A stretch of DNA of 64,000 nt, taken from assembly GCA_910585545.1 (NCBI GenBank), contig CAJUFN010000012.1, forward strand, positions 4,948-68,947, written 5' to 3'. Shown in pieces: positions 7,326 through 17,133 of this stretch (positions within the stretch are counted from its first letter, which is position 1; each line of letters starts with the position of its first letter). The DNA comes from an uncultured Lachnospiraceae bacterium (GTDB lineage Bacteria > Bacillota > Clostridia > Lachnospirales > Lachnospiraceae). A model generated the notes under the pieces. The model ran no database searches, had not been told where the DNA came from, and saw only the letters and a program-made list of their open reading frames with translations. A program made the translations under genes and the position numbers.

Positions 7326-9083
7326 TTATTCCGTCTCCACGGAATCTTCAATCGTCTCACCATTTTCTACCCGGTTAATCAGTTCTTTAATCTTTTCAAC
7401 CGAACTATCATCCGGAATCGTTACATAATATTCTCCGGCTCCCATTGACCAGCAGACATCCTCTGATCCTACGCCTTCTGCCGCTACCGAATAGACTTTC
7501 CATTTTGCCCCCGATTCCAGCTGATTCTTGATCAAGGATGCAATCTGATTATTAGACATATTCGTATCTACATTGTGTGCCACACTATCCAGAATGCTGT
7601 TCGCTTTTACGATCATATCCGGGCGCAGCATCTTATTGATCATTCCTATAATAACCGCTTGCTGGTTTTTACCTCGCTGGTTATCTCCATCCTCCAGGTG
7701 CTGACGCTCACGGCTGAATGCCAACGCTTCCTTGCCGTTAAAATGGTTCATTCCTCTGGATACGTCAAATACGTGTTCCGAATCCGCACTGGTCGTAAAC
7801 GCATATTCCGATTCCACATCTACACCACCTAAGATATCGACAATCTCTATCATAGATGTGAAATTAATCCTTGCATAGAATGGAATCTTTGTCTCATACA
7901 ACGCTTCCAGCGTTCTCATAGAAGCATCTACACCATAGATCCCTGCGTGAGTCAGCTTGTCCTTATTTCCATAAGAAATACCAGGTATCTCTACATAATA
8001 ATCTCTCGGCGTTGTCACAAGTAAGATCTGATGACTCTTAGGATTCACCACCGCTATAATATTCACATCGCTTCGGCTATTATTCTCAAGCTCACCGTAA
8101 ACATCATTACCGCTGATATACACGGTAAACGGATCACTGTCAACCGATACATGTAATGAGAGCGAACCAATCTCTGTCTTAACGCTATGCTTGTAAATCA
8201 CCTTTACATTTTCATTATAGCCCTCAAACACCTCGCTTAAGATGCCCTGGTGTCCTTCATTGTAAATGATCGCACCCACTTGGCCATCATGAAGGGCCTG
8301 CGCCTGTTCTACAACACTTTCGAACTCCTTCACTTCAATATCTTTTCCAATTTCTTCCGAAATCTGCTCTACTGCTTTTCTTACCTTATCGCCATCCGAA
8401 CGATACTGTACGCCAAATACATAATCAGCGGCATCCTTAAGATTCTCTGCTTTATCTTCTTCCATCACCGCTACAACTATGGTATCTACTTTATAATTCG
8501 TATTTGCTACTCTATTGAGCGTATCGCTCATTCGATAAACATAGAATCCGCCTATGGTAACTACAAGCATTACAATAACGCTAAACACCTTCCCCGGAAT
8601 TCCTTTTCCACTTGCCATAAGCTGAGAAACTAACGTGATCGCTGCAAGTGCGAGCAATGCCGCAAAAATCATTGCAATATATGTTCCCGGCAGCATGTCC
8701 AGCCACACCAGCAATCCGGCAAATATTCCGGAAAACATAACCTGCAGCACGAACAATACCAGTCCAAGATTACGACTGCCCCTGTTTTCTCTCCGTTCCC
8801 GATGCCTCTGCCTGCGAATTTCTCTGTCTACTTTCTTCTTCGTCTGCGCATATTCCATCGGCGGATCTTGTGTTGCGGATGGATGGCTGACTTTCACCCG
8901 TGGTCTCCGTGCTTTTTCTTCTTTCCTTATATCCTCCGGCACATTCATTTCCTGTCTTCGTTCCTGCCTGTGAAGATATTCCTTTTGTTCTCTACTTAGA
9001 TCTGCACGCCCTCTATGCGCCTTCTTAATCTCCTCTTCCCGCATTTTTCCTGCGTTGCGTCTTCCGTTTTCCCTCTCGGCCAT
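7326..9083 (-). CDS. LytR-CpsA-Psr (LCP) family cell-wall glycopolymer ligase
   Basis: 585 aa. LCP enzymes transfer teichoic-acid-like or capsular polymers from lipid carriers to peptidoglycan on the outer face of the membrane. The first ~100 residues are a highly charged cytoplasmic region; three membrane segments follow at about 105-127, 134-153 and 165-185; then an extracellular accessory region (~195-310) and the LCP core (~340-520). Core motifs are the catalytic-site Arg in TTPRDYYVEIPG, then YARINFTSMIEIVDILGGVDVE, FNGKEALAFSRERQHLEDGDNQRGKNQQ. The charged tail and three segments are longer than in the simple one-segment LCP proteins. It has its own promoter at 9131-9159. Confidence 0.92.
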   Translation of the reverse strand: MAERENGRRNAGKMREEEIKKAHRGRADLSREQKEYLHRQERRQEMNVPEDIRKEEKARRPRVKVSHPSATQDPPMEYAQTKKKVDREIRRQRHRERRENRGSRNLGLVLFVLQVMFSGIFAGLLVWLDMLPGTYIAMIFAALLALAAITLVSQLMASGKGIPGKVFSVIVMLVVTIGGFYVYRMSDTLNRVANTNYKVDTIVVAVMEEDKAENLKDAADYVFGVQYRSDGDKVRKAVEQISEEIGKDIEVKEFESVVEQAQALHDGQVGAIIYNEGHQGILSEVFEGYNENVKVIYKHSVKTEIGSLSLHVSVDSDPFTVYISGNDVYGELENNSRSDVNIIAVVNPKSHQILLVTTPRDYYVEIPGISYGNKDKLTHAGIYGVDASMRTLEALYETKIPFYARINFTSMIEIVDILGGVDVESEYAFTTSADSEHVFDVSRGMNHFNGKEALAFSRERQHLEDGDNQRGKNQQAVIIGMINKMLRPDMIVKANSILDSVAHNVDTNMSNNQIASLIKNQLESGAKWKVYSVAAEGVGSEDVCWSMGAGEYYVTIPDDSSVEKIKELINRVENGETIEDSVETE

Positions 9084-9130
9084 ATTTTTCTTTTGTCCTC
9101 TCCTTCAATCAATCCATATGTCCCTTTATC

Positions 9131-9159
9131 AATATAGCATAAGTTTCTTTTGAAAACAA
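9131..9159 (-). promoter_or_regulatory. Promoter of the LCP gene
   Basis: Minus strand: TTGTTT, 17 nt, TATATT. It lies immediately after the stop codon of the upstream GH13 gene, which suggests separate transcription. Confidence 0.55.
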
Positions 9160-9160
9160 C

Positions 9161-11206
9161 TCAAATTTCGTCATTCTGCCAGAGCACAAGAGCTGAGAAG
9201 GCCCCCATAATAAGCACCATTTCTCCATCTGTCACAAGATACTCTTCTCGTTCCTTAGTATAACCGTTTTCATAAGAATAAATCAGTCTCTGCATCTTTG
9301 TCTGCTTCTCGACTTCCGCCTTCCAAACCGGGATCATAATTTCTTTTAAGCTATCGGAGTTATTTATAATGACTACAATCTTTTCTGATGCGTCAAACCT
9401 TGCATAGGCCAAAAGATTCTCTTCCCAGCAAAGCATCTTAACCGAACCAGTCTTTAACGCTTCATGCGCTTTGTGTATCCCTATCATCTCTTTATGGAAA
9501 GAAAGCATCTCCTGATTTTCACGCCCCCACGGATAGGTCCTGCGGTTATCCGGGTCCGTAAATCCGCACACGCCGGCTTCGTCTCCATAATATACGGTAG
9601 GAGCTCCCGGCCATGTCATCTGCATGACGACCGCTTCTCTCATCACGCATTCCTTCACGCCCGTCTCAGCTTCTTTCGGACTCATGTAATTGATTCTTCC
9701 TACCTTCTGGTTTGTTCTTGTCAAAAAACGGGAATGATCATGATTTGACAACTCATTCATTGCCACAAACAATGATGGGGTCATCATGCTCGCCATATAA
9801 TGCCGCATCAAATTCACAAAATTATCTGCATTTCCATGCAAATCCCCCCGGTATTCGTCACTATGTTTTTCCATACCAGTCAAAAACCATGTTACCGGTT
9901 CCATAAACGCATCATAATTCATTACGGTATCCCATTCCTCACCGGCAAGCCACTCTTTGGGATCTCCGTAATGCTCTGCCAAGATAATTGCCTCTGGATT
10001 CGCTTCTTTTACCCTCTTTCGAAACCTTTGCCAAAATGAATGATTATATTCATTCGTCTTTCCAAGATCGGCCGCCACATCCAATCTCCAACCATCTGCA
10101 TTATACGGCGGACTCACCCACTTTGCGGCTGTATCCAGAATATAGTTTTCCAATTCTTCCGAACCTTCATAATTCAATTTTGGTAAGGTATTATGCCCCC
10201 ACCATCCTTCATAATTATCATTATCCGGCCAATTTTCACTGTCTTCCCCAAAAAAATAAAAGAAATTGTGATACGGACTATGCCGATCTACATATGCACC
10301 TTTTTCATATCCATTTTCATTTTTATAAAAATGCTCCCGATCCATCCACTTGTTAAACGAACCGCAATGATTGAAAACTCCATCTATGATTACGCGCATT
10401 CCCCGTTCGTGCATCTTTTCTACCATCTGGATAAATAGTTCATTACTCGCCTCCAGATTCGCTTTTCTGGTTGTACGGATTCTATACTTTTCGGCATGAA
10501 GATTACTCGCGGCTCCTTCAGGCAGTACTTCGCCTCCGTCTTCCACGATCACTCCGATATGCGGATCGATATAATCATAATCCTGTGTATCGTATTTATG
10601 GTTAGACGGAGATACAAACAGCGGATTAAAATAAACTACTTCTACACCAAGCTCCTCCAAGTAATCCAATTTGTCAATAACACCTTGCAAATCTCCTCCA
10701 TAAAACTCTCTCACATCCTCTGTTTTCGGATACTGATACCAGTCTTCCACCTTGCTGCAACGCTGCCCGATATAAATATATTCTCCCGTCTGTACATCGT
10801 TCGATGGATCGCCATTATAAAACCGATCCACATATATCTGATACATAACGGCACCTTTTGCCCAATCCGGCGTCGAAAATCCCGGCATGATCATAAATTT
10901 ATATTCCGTCTCTATCGTTTCCTTCGGACCGCCTTGTGTATAATATATAATTTCATCATCTTTTCGCACTTCAAAAAAATATTGAAACGCTTTTTCCTTC
11001 AAAGGAACCGTAGTCTTAAAAAAGTCAAAATATACCGTACTTTTTTCTTTCACCATCGGATAGTTTTCTGCTTCACTCCTTAGGAATACGGCATCTACAT
11101 CATCTTTTGCCGTGCGGAAACTAATTGTGACCATCTCGTTTTTTTTCGGTTCCGGAGGCATAACATAATTTTTTGTGCCGTCACTAAACAATGCTTCTCG
11201 ATTCAT
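9161..11206 (-). CDS. GH13 alpha-amylase-family enzyme (neopullulanase/cyclomaltodextrinase-like)
   Basis: 681 aa, no signal peptide, so a cytoplasmic enzyme for maltodextrins or cyclodextrins. An N-terminal CBM34-like beta domain (~1-115) precedes the (beta/alpha)8 barrel. Conserved regions: VIIDGVFNHCG (I), DGWRLDVAADLG with the nucleophile Asp (II), AIILAEHYGD with the acid Glu (III), and NELSNHDHSRFL with the third Asp (IV). The end is a beta-sandwich C domain. A CGAGGAG site precedes the start. It follows ftsH by 24 bp and may be partly co-transcribed. Exact substrate is not determinable; the N domain and domain length favour the neopullulanase group. Confidence 0.9.
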   Translation of the reverse strand: MNREALFSDGTKNYVMPPEPKKNEMVTISFRTAKDDVDAVFLRSEAENYPMVKEKSTVYFDFFKTTVPLKEKAFQYFFEVRKDDEIIYYTQGGPKETIETEYKFMIMPGFSTPDWAKGAVMYQIYVDRFYNGDPSNDVQTGEYIYIGQRCSKVEDWYQYPKTEDVREFYGGDLQGVIDKLDYLEELGVEVVYFNPLFVSPSNHKYDTQDYDYIDPHIGVIVEDGGEVLPEGAASNLHAEKYRIRTTRKANLEASNELFIQMVEKMHERGMRVIIDGVFNHCGSFNKWMDREHFYKNENGYEKGAYVDRHSPYHNFFYFFGEDSENWPDNDNYEGWWGHNTLPKLNYEGSEELENYILDTAAKWVSPPYNADGWRLDVAADLGKTNEYNHSFWQRFRKRVKEANPEAIILAEHYGDPKEWLAGEEWDTVMNYDAFMEPVTWFLTGMEKHSDEYRGDLHGNADNFVNLMRHYMASMMTPSLFVAMNELSNHDHSRFLTRTNQKVGRINYMSPKEAETGVKECVMREAVVMQMTWPGAPTVYYGDEAGVCGFTDPDNRRTYPWGRENQEMLSFHKEMIGIHKAHEALKTGSVKMLCWEENLLAYARFDASEKIVVIINNSDSLKEIMIPVWKAEVEKQTKMQRLIYSYENGYTKEREEYLVTDGEMVLIMGAFSALVLWQNDEI

Positions 11207-11230
11207 TTTATGTCTCCTCGTAATTATTCT

Positions 11231-13072
11231 CTATAATTCGAGTACCTGCTTCTCTTCAAACAATGCCTCGAATTCTTCCCTTGTGATCTTTTCTTTCTGC
11301 AAAAGCAACTCTGCACACGCATGCAGTACTCCGTCATACTCTTTGATGATTTTTTTTGCTTTCAGATAACATTCATCAATAATACGTTTTACTTCCGCAT
11401 CAATCTTTCCTGCCACTTCCTCGCCATAGCCTCTGGAAGCATGTGCAAGATCTCTTCCGATAAATACTTCATCGCTGTCATTATCGTAATTAATAAGACC
11501 CAGTTTTTCTGACATACCGAATTTGGTAACCATTGCTTTCGCTTTGGCTGTCGCATCTTTAATATCCTGGGACGCACCCGTCGTAATGTCATCGAAAATC
11601 TGTTCCTCTGCTACACGGCCGCCTAATGCAACCGTAATATCCTGAAGCATCTTGCCCCGTGTATTAAACATCTCATCCCTTTCCGGAAGCGGCATCGTAT
11701 AACCTGCCGCTCCTATCCCGGTAGGAATAATCGATACACTATAAACAGGTCCTACATCCGGAAGTACATGGAATAAAATAGCATGCCCGGCTTCATGGAA
11801 AGCAGTAATACGTTTTTCCTTCTCGGAAATCACATGACTTTTCTTCTCCGCTCCAATACCGACTTTTACAAATGAACGTCGGATGTCTTCCTGCTGAAGG
11901 AATATCCTTCCTTCCTTTGCAGCGATGATCGCCGCTTCATTCAAAAGATTCTCCAGATCCGCTCCCGTGAATCCAGCCGTTGTCTGTGCAGTCTGCGTAA
12001 GATCCACGTCTTCTCCAAGAGGTTTTCCGTTCGCATGAACTTTTAAAATCTCTTCACGGCCTTTCACATCCGGTCTTCCTACTGCTACTTTTCTATCGAA
12101 TCGTCCCGGGCGCAAAATCGCCGGATCTAAAATATCGACGCGGTTTGTAGCCGCCATAACGATAATTCCTTCATTAACGCCAAATCCATCCATCTCAACG
12201 AGCAGCTGGTTAAGCGTCTGTTCTCTTTCATCATGACCGCCGCCCATACCGGTTCCGCGGCGTCTTGCCACTGCATCAATCTCATCAATGAAAATAATAC
12301 ACGGAGCATTTTTCTTCGCATCCTCAAACAAATCTCTGACACGAGAAGCTCCTACACCGACAAACATTTCCACAAAATCCGAACCTGAAATTGTGAAAAA
12401 CGGAACTCCTGCTTCTCCTGCAACTGCCTTTGCAAGCAATGTCTTTCCGGTTCCCGGAGGTCCTACAAGCAATACTCCTTTCGGAATCCTTGCGCCTACC
12501 TGAATATACTTTTTCGGAGCTTTTAGAAAATCTACGACCTCTTCCAATTCTTCTTTTTCTTCCTGAAGTCCGGCCACCTGTGCAAACGTCACTTTTTTAT
12601 CCGCATCTGTGCTTAATCTTGCACGGTTTTTTCCAAAACTCATAGCCTTGGCATTTGCTCCGCCTGCCTGACGATTCATCATCATGAAGAATATCATAAG
12701 AATGATCACAGTGAGCAGGGTCGGAAATATCGTGGTCATCAGCCAGCTGTCCTGAGGCACGTCTTTTAATTCATATATGATTCCTTCTTCATTTAGATAC
12801 GCCTGTATCTCATTGACGTCCGATACATACATCCTTCTCTCTTCATCGGTCTTTTTCAGAAAAATATCCATACTGCCGGTTGGCACCGCTTTATTCTGCC
12901 GGATTCTGACCGCTTCTACCCTATTATCTTCCACCAGCTTCTGAAAATCCGTATACGTAATCTCTCTTTGTCTTGTCTGGGCCTGGTTTGTGAGCCAGAA
13001 CACAGCAAGTATCATAATAAGGAAAAGGCAGAACGTAACTCCGCCCATTCCTTTGCTTTTTTTTGCATTCAA
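11231..13072 (-). CDS. ftsH: ATP-dependent zinc metalloprotease FtsH
   Basis: 613 aa membrane AAA+ protease that degrades misassembled membrane proteins and regulators. Two N-terminal membrane segments (about 10-26 and 108-130) flank a small extracellular domain. The AAA module has Walker A GPPGTGKT, Walker B CIIFIDEIDAV and an arginine-finger region (RPGRFDRK). The peptidase has the HEAGH zinc motif and a downstream Asp ligand region. It lies 14 bp after hpt, as in Bacillus (tilS-hpt-ftsH). Confidence 0.97.
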   Translation of the reverse strand: MNAKKSKGMGGVTFCLFLIMILAVFWLTNQAQTRQREITYTDFQKLVEDNRVEAVRIRQNKAVPTGSMDIFLKKTDEERRMYVSDVNEIQAYLNEEGIIYELKDVPQDSWLMTTIFPTLLTVIILMIFFMMMNRQAGGANAKAMSFGKNRARLSTDADKKVTFAQVAGLQEEKEELEEVVDFLKAPKKYIQVGARIPKGVLLVGPPGTGKTLLAKAVAGEAGVPFFTISGSDFVEMFVGVGASRVRDLFEDAKKNAPCIIFIDEIDAVARRRGTGMGGGHDEREQTLNQLLVEMDGFGVNEGIIVMAATNRVDILDPAILRPGRFDRKVAVGRPDVKGREEILKVHANGKPLGEDVDLTQTAQTTAGFTGADLENLLNEAAIIAAKEGRIFLQQEDIRRSFVKVGIGAEKKSHVISEKEKRITAFHEAGHAILFHVLPDVGPVYSVSIIPTGIGAAGYTMPLPERDEMFNTRGKMLQDITVALGGRVAEEQIFDDITTGASQDIKDATAKAKAMVTKFGMSEKLGLINYDNDSDEVFIGRDLAHASRGYGEEVAGKIDAEVKRIIDECYLKAKKIIKEYDGVLHACAELLLQKEKITREEFEALFEEKQVLEL

Positions 13073-13086
13073 ATCGGTAATTCCTC

Positions 13087-13617
13087 CTATTCTACCCCTT
13101 CTACTACACCGATATACGGAAGATTCCTATATTTCTGTGCATAATCCAATCCATATCCCACTACGAATTCATCCGGAATATTAAATCCTACATAATCCAC
13201 TTTTACATCCTTTACACGCCTCTCCGGTTTATCAAGCAATGTGCAAAGCTTCAGACTCTTTGGTCCCCGATTTTTAAACACTTCCAAAAGGTATGAAAGT
13301 GTGCGGCCTGAATCAATGATATCCTCCACCACGAGAACATCTTTTCCCTCCAATGTCTCATCTAAGTCTTTTGCAATCTTTACGACACCGCTGGAAGCAG
13401 TTCCGTCACCATAACTTCCAACACTCATAAAGTCCATAGATACCGGCACAGAGATTCTTTTTGCGAGCTCGCACATAAAGAACACGCCGCCCTTTAACAC
13501 ACAGATTAGATGAACCTGTCTTCCCGCATAGTCCTCGCTTATTTTTCTCCCCAGCTCTTCAATTCTTTTATCAACCTCTTCTTCTGGAACAAGTACTTTA
13601 ATTGTCTCTGCCATCAT
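13087..13617 (-). CDS. hpt: Hypoxanthine phosphoribosyltransferase
   Basis: 176 aa purine-salvage enzyme making IMP/GMP from bases and PRPP. Seen: the PRPP-binding motif VLVVEDIIDSGRTL, the flexible-loop region MSVGSYGDGT, and the base-binding C-terminal VGYGLDYAQKYRNLPYIG. The first ATG (13617) is five bases from GGAGG; the ATG at 13614 has better spacing and may be used. It overlaps the end of tilS by 20 bp, so the two are translationally coupled. Confidence 0.96.
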   Translation of the reverse strand: MMAETIKVLVPEEEVDKRIEELGRKISEDYAGRQVHLICVLKGGVFFMCELAKRISVPVSMDFMSVGSYGDGTASSGVVKIAKDLDETLEGKDVLVVEDIIDSGRTLSYLLEVFKNRGPKSLKLCTLLDKPERRVKDVKVDYVGFNIPDEFVVGYGLDYAQKYRNLPYIGVVEGVE

Positions 13618-14971
13618 TTTCTCCTCCGTTTATTTGTATTTCTAATATCCTTTTGGTATTCCTTTGGATTTTTGCGGCACTGCTCATACGATAACCGATC
13701 ACCCATAAAACATGACTCCCGTCTGCCGCCAGCAAAATGCTGTCCCTTTTCTCTTTCGGAATCTTCTCATTGATAAAATAAGACTTTAGCTTCTGTCTGT
13801 TTCCTTTTTCATCAATAACCAGATAATCTCCCGGCCGTCTTGTCCGTATTTCCACAGTATCTTTTATTATATCATAGTCAAACCATTTCGTGTATGTTTT
13901 TTGTGGGATTACCGGACTTTCTGACATATTTTCAATAATTTTGAAGGATATTGCCGCTTTTTCTGCCGACATTTGTGTACCTGTCGGCTCTTTTTCTACT
14001 TTACCGATAATACGGATTCCCTCGTAGTCTTTCCTCGCCAATAATCCATATGGAAGAATCACTTCTTTTCCCACCTGTCTGTCAAATAGTGAAATACAAT
14101 TTTCCACATGCACTCTTCCTATATCTTTGCTGGCATCGGCTGACTGCGTCAGTACCCGATGTAAAAGCATCCGCTTTAACACATCCGGCTCTTTTCTCAT
14201 CTCATCTTCTTTGACAAGAAATGCATCCCCGTTCATCTGCACTGCCCTCTGATAAAGCATCTCCACCTGCGTCTCCATATAAGCCTGTACTTCTCTTAGC
14301 TCATCCATCGCCTGATTCATGTGCAGCACACTTTTCCCATTAATTTCATTTTGCAGTACCGGCAGAACCTTATGTCTTATTTTATTGCGTATATATATCG
14401 TCTCTTCGTTTGTGTCATCCTGGCAAAATGCAATGTTTCTTTGCTCCAAATACTGTTCGATCTCTTTTCTTCCTACCCCAAGAAGCGGACGGATATATTT
14501 CCCGGTCACCGGATAGATGCCTCCTAATCCTTTTAAAGCACTTCCTCTTACCAGATGCATCAGCAGTGTCTCTGCATTGTCCTCCATGTGATGTGCCAAC
14601 GCGATTTTACCTGCTCCCCATTCCGATGCCGCCTGTTCAAAACAACTTCTTCTTACTTCCCTCCCGGCTTCCTCTATTGATTGTCTCCTCTTTTTGGCAA
14701 TTAATTCTACATTTTCACAAAATACTTTGCACGGAATGTTTTCCTGCCTGCATATCTTTGCCACATATTCCTCATCTCTCTTTGCCTGTGCACCGCGTAA
14801 ACCATGATTGACATGAACTACACGCAGTGCAAACGGAATCTCTTTCTGAAGTTTAAGCAGCACGAAAAGAAGGCATATGGAATCTGCTCCTCCCGATACG
14901 CCTGCAAGTACAATATCTCCTTTTTCCAACATATGGTACTTTCCCACATATGCTTTAATCTTTTCTATCAT
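13598..14971 (-). CDS. tilS: tRNA(Ile)-lysidine synthetase
   Basis: 457 aa. It converts cytidine-34 of the CAU-anticodon isoleucine tRNA to lysidine. Seen: the PP-loop ATPase motif VSGGADSICLLF, HVNHGLRGAQAKRDEEYV, ALAHHMEDNAETLLM, PLLGVGRKEIEQYL, and C-terminal TilS domains with RTRRPGDYLVIDEKG. The gene lies between spoIIE and hpt as in Bacillus. A dyad (TTACTGT/ACAGTAA plus an AT-rich inverted repeat) occupies the 74 bp between spoIIE and tilS. Confidence 0.96.
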   Translation of the reverse strand: MIEKIKAYVGKYHMLEKGDIVLAGVSGGADSICLLFVLLKLQKEIPFALRVVHVNHGLRGAQAKRDEEYVAKICRQENIPCKVFCENVELIAKKRRQSIEEAGREVRRSCFEQAASEWGAGKIALAHHMEDNAETLLMHLVRGSALKGLGGIYPVTGKYIRPLLGVGRKEIEQYLEQRNIAFCQDDTNEETIYIRNKIRHKVLPVLQNEINGKSVLHMNQAMDELREVQAYMETQVEMLYQRAVQMNGDAFLVKEDEMRKEPDVLKRMLLHRVLTQSADASKDIGRVHVENCISLFDRQVGKEVILPYGLLARKDYEGIRIIGKVEKEPTGTQMSAEKAAISFKIIENMSESPVIPQKTYTKWFDYDIIKDTVEIRTRRPGDYLVIDEKGNRQKLKSYFINEKIPKEKRDSILLAADGSHVLWVIGYRMSSAAKIQRNTKRILEIQINGGENDGRDN

Positions 14972-15045
14972 CTGAAAGTCCGATCCTTTGCCTTTGATAC
15001 ATTACTGTTCACTTCGTTCACAGTAAATTTGATATACTCAATATA

Positions 15046-16452
15046 TCAAATTTTCCATATTCCGACAACCAGAACTGTCATATCATCGAGCGGGCTCTCC
15101 CCACTGCATTCCAATACCTGCTCTAAAATATGATGCGCAATCTCTTTTGGATTCGTAAGTGTGGTTCCCTTAATAATAAGGCTTAACAATTCGTCCTGCC
15201 TTCCAACCGGCAATGCATCCAGAACTCCATCCGTGATCATCACGATAAAATCTCCATGTTCCAGCTTTCTTATCACACTTTCCGGCTCCAAAGCCGATAT
15301 TACACCCAAGGGCAGACTAGAAGATACAATCCTTTCAATCTCTTCCCCTCTTTTAAGGTAAGTCGCCGAAGCCCCCGCCTTCAACATCTCACAACTTCCT
15401 TGATATAAGTCAAACACCGTCATATCCACCGTGGAAAAACAGATTTCCTCTCGCCCCATGACCAATGCCATATTCAGCATCTGCAAGGCCGTCTCTTTTG
15501 GGAAACCCGCATCCAAAAGCTCCTCCAACATCTCCACGACAATCTGACTCTCCTTAGACGCCCGAAGTCCCGCTCCCATTCCATCGGATAAAATAACTCC
15601 TTCTTTTCCGCCCGGGAGCTTCAGCATAGAAAAATTATCCCCCGAAATCTTGTCGCACCCCTTTCCTATCTTTGCAACTCCTTGCAGCGTATAAAAATCT
15701 GGTCCTTCTATACAGACAAACGTATGGTACTCAGAGCCAATAACCGGAAGCTGTGCATCCAAAAGCTCCATTTTTCTTCCCACACATTTTGCCAGACACT
15801 TTACCATATCACCTGTAGCAATACAGCTCCCTTTTCCCGCCTTTACCGTAACATGGATTTCATACTTTCCACTCTTGGCTACAAGGAACACCACACTCAG
15901 AAGCCGGATTCCCATCTTACGAAAATGTACTCGGATTCGTTTTTCCAGATGCTCGTCCGAAAAAATACTTGCCCCCAATTCCCGTGTGGCATGGCTGATC
16001 ATCCCTGCAAACGTATTAAGCTGAACGGCACAGCCTTCTCTGTTTTCCATCATACGATTATTCCAGATAAGCTCCTGCTTTGCCGCCTGAAATCCCTCTA
16101 GTACTTCTCTTAAAAATCTGGGAGCCTGAATACAGCGCTTCTGCAGCTTCCGTTTCATCTCTGTATTAAGCTCTATACCGTAGTCTTCCACAACCGACAT
16201 GATCTCATATACCATCTGATGTATGTATATCCCATTCTCTTCATCACAAATCTGCTTTTTTTCGCACTTATCGCATACTTCCTGTCTTACTTTCTCATAT
16301 ATATCTTTTACCTCTTCTTCTCCTACCCCTCCTCCTGTCTTTGAAATCTTTAAAAACGTATCAGATAAATGTATCAATGAACTCGCAAACTTATCCATCT
16401 GTGTGATATATGGATTACATACCACCATATACTTTTCCGGTGTCTTTTCCAT
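15046..16452 (-). CDS. spoIIE: SpoIIE-like PP2C phosphatase without membrane domain
   Basis: 468 aa. In Bacillus, SpoIIE is an ~827-residue protein with ten membrane segments, a central region and a C-terminal PP2C phosphatase that dephosphorylates SpoIIAA to activate sigma-F in the forespore. This protein has the central region, including a Cys pattern (CDKCEKKQICDEE), and the full PP2C domain (LPGGKEGVILSDGMGAGLRA, AGASATYLKRG, MITDGVLDALP), but no hydrophobic segment. The start at 16452 has a clear AAGGAGG site, so it is a genuine short form and not a mis-called start. Synteny (divIC-spoIIE-tilS-hpt-ftsH) supports orthology. A possible Spo0A-like box, TGTAGAA, lies at 16497-16503. Confidence 0.88.
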   Translation of the reverse strand: MEKTPEKYMVVCNPYITQMDKFASSLIHLSDTFLKISKTGGGVGEEEVKDIYEKVRQEVCDKCEKKQICDEENGIYIHQMVYEIMSVVEDYGIELNTEMKRKLQKRCIQAPRFLREVLEGFQAAKQELIWNNRMMENREGCAVQLNTFAGMISHATRELGASIFSDEHLEKRIRVHFRKMGIRLLSVVFLVAKSGKYEIHVTVKAGKGSCIATGDMVKCLAKCVGRKMELLDAQLPVIGSEYHTFVCIEGPDFYTLQGVAKIGKGCDKISGDNFSMLKLPGGKEGVILSDGMGAGLRASKESQIVVEMLEELLDAGFPKETALQMLNMALVMGREEICFSTVDMTVFDLYQGSCEMLKAGASATYLKRGEEIERIVSSSLPLGVISALEPESVIRKLEHGDFIVMITDGVLDALPVGRQDELLSLIIKGTTLTNPKEIAHHILEQVLECSGESPLDDMTVLVVGIWKI

Positions 16453-16501
16453 CGATTTTCCTCCTTAATAATTTTACAAAACAGTTTTCTACAAATTTCC
16501 C

Positions 16502-16520
16502 CCATCCCCTCACTCATGAG
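16502..16520. repeat. Short GC-rich dyad
   Basis: CCCCTCA CTCA TGAGGGG perfect stem-loop upstream of spoIIE. The interval 16521-16574 is GC-rich, with further short dyads and no gene. Confidence 0.5.
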
Positions 16521-16574
16521 GGGCTTGCACGCTTTGCGCGCCGAGCGTGGTCAGCTTTTGCTGACTGCCTCCGC

Positions 16575-16645
16575 TCACGCGAGTGCGTATCCTCCCGGAG
16601 GGTTTTATGATATAGGAAAGTACAAACTTTCCTATATCATAAAAA
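16575..16645 (+). repeat. Dispersed palindrome element, copy 1
   Basis: The unit runs from CACGCGAGTGCGTATCC through CTCCCGGAGGG into a long palindrome (TTTTATGATATAGGAAAGT, short loop, mirror image) at 16603-16644. The right edge is the U-tract of the divIC terminator. Near-identical to copy 3 (63188), related to copy 2 (27145, opposite orientation). No reading frame is evident. Confidence 0.8.
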
Positions 16646-16676
16646 ATGGCTCTGGAAATTTTCCAAAGCCATCTTA
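16640..16676 (-). terminator. Terminator of the hup-divIC operon
   Basis: Minus strand: ATGGCTTTGGAAA / TTTCCAGAGCCAT stem followed by TTTTTT. The T-run is shared with the adjacent palindrome element. It makes spoIIE a separate transcription unit. Confidence 0.75.
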
Positions 16677-16761
16677 CGTAACTATATTCTTCATATTTAT
16701 AATTTATACTATGCTTTCAGCATGCTATGTAATTCATTATTGCGTGCCGCTTCCGCATCAA

Positions 16762-17088
16762 CTACTCTTCCGGTCTGAAGATAATCTCATTCGGATCGAT
16801 CAGACCCAACTTCTCTCTTGCCATTTCCCGTATATATTCTTCCGTACCTACATAACCTTCCATCTCATCAATCTCATTTGAGCGATTCTGTTCTTCGGCA
16901 ATCCGCGACTTAATCTCTTCTTCTTGGGCAATGTACTCTTGATTCTTTGCTCTCAAAGATAATCCATTAATCCCTAATACAACCACCAAAAGCATCATTA
17001 CGCCTCCTATAAGAAGCATACTTTGCTTATGCTGACGCATACGTCTCTTTTGAGTTCTTACCCTTCTCTTTTGTTTAATACCATTCAT
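16762..17088 (-). CDS. divIC: Septum formation initiator DivIC (FtsB family)
   Basis: 108 aa single-pass divisome protein. A basic cytoplasmic tail (KQKRRVRTQKRRMRQHK) is followed by a membrane segment (~25-45) and a coiled coil (RAKNQEYIAQEEEIKSRIAEEQ) ending in YVGTEEYIREMAREKLGLIDPNEIIF, a typical DivIC/FtsB signature. It links FtsL/DivIB in the septal complex. Its place between yabQ and spoIIE is the conserved Bacillus/Clostridia position. Confidence 0.92.
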   Translation of the reverse strand: MNGIKQKRRVRTQKRRMRQHKQSMLLIGGVMMLLVVVLGINGLSLRAKNQEYIAQEEEIKSRIAEEQNRSNEIDEMEGYVGTEEYIREMAREKLGLIDPNEIIFRPEE

Positions 17089-17133
17089 ATATAAACCACC
17101 TATACTTATCTTACCACCCTTAGCATATTCATA

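Noticed and set aside
16497..16503. Spo0A box upstream of spoIIE
   Set aside because: TGTAGAA differs from TGTCGAA at one position, and the nearest -10 would start transcription within the ribosome site; kept only as a remark.
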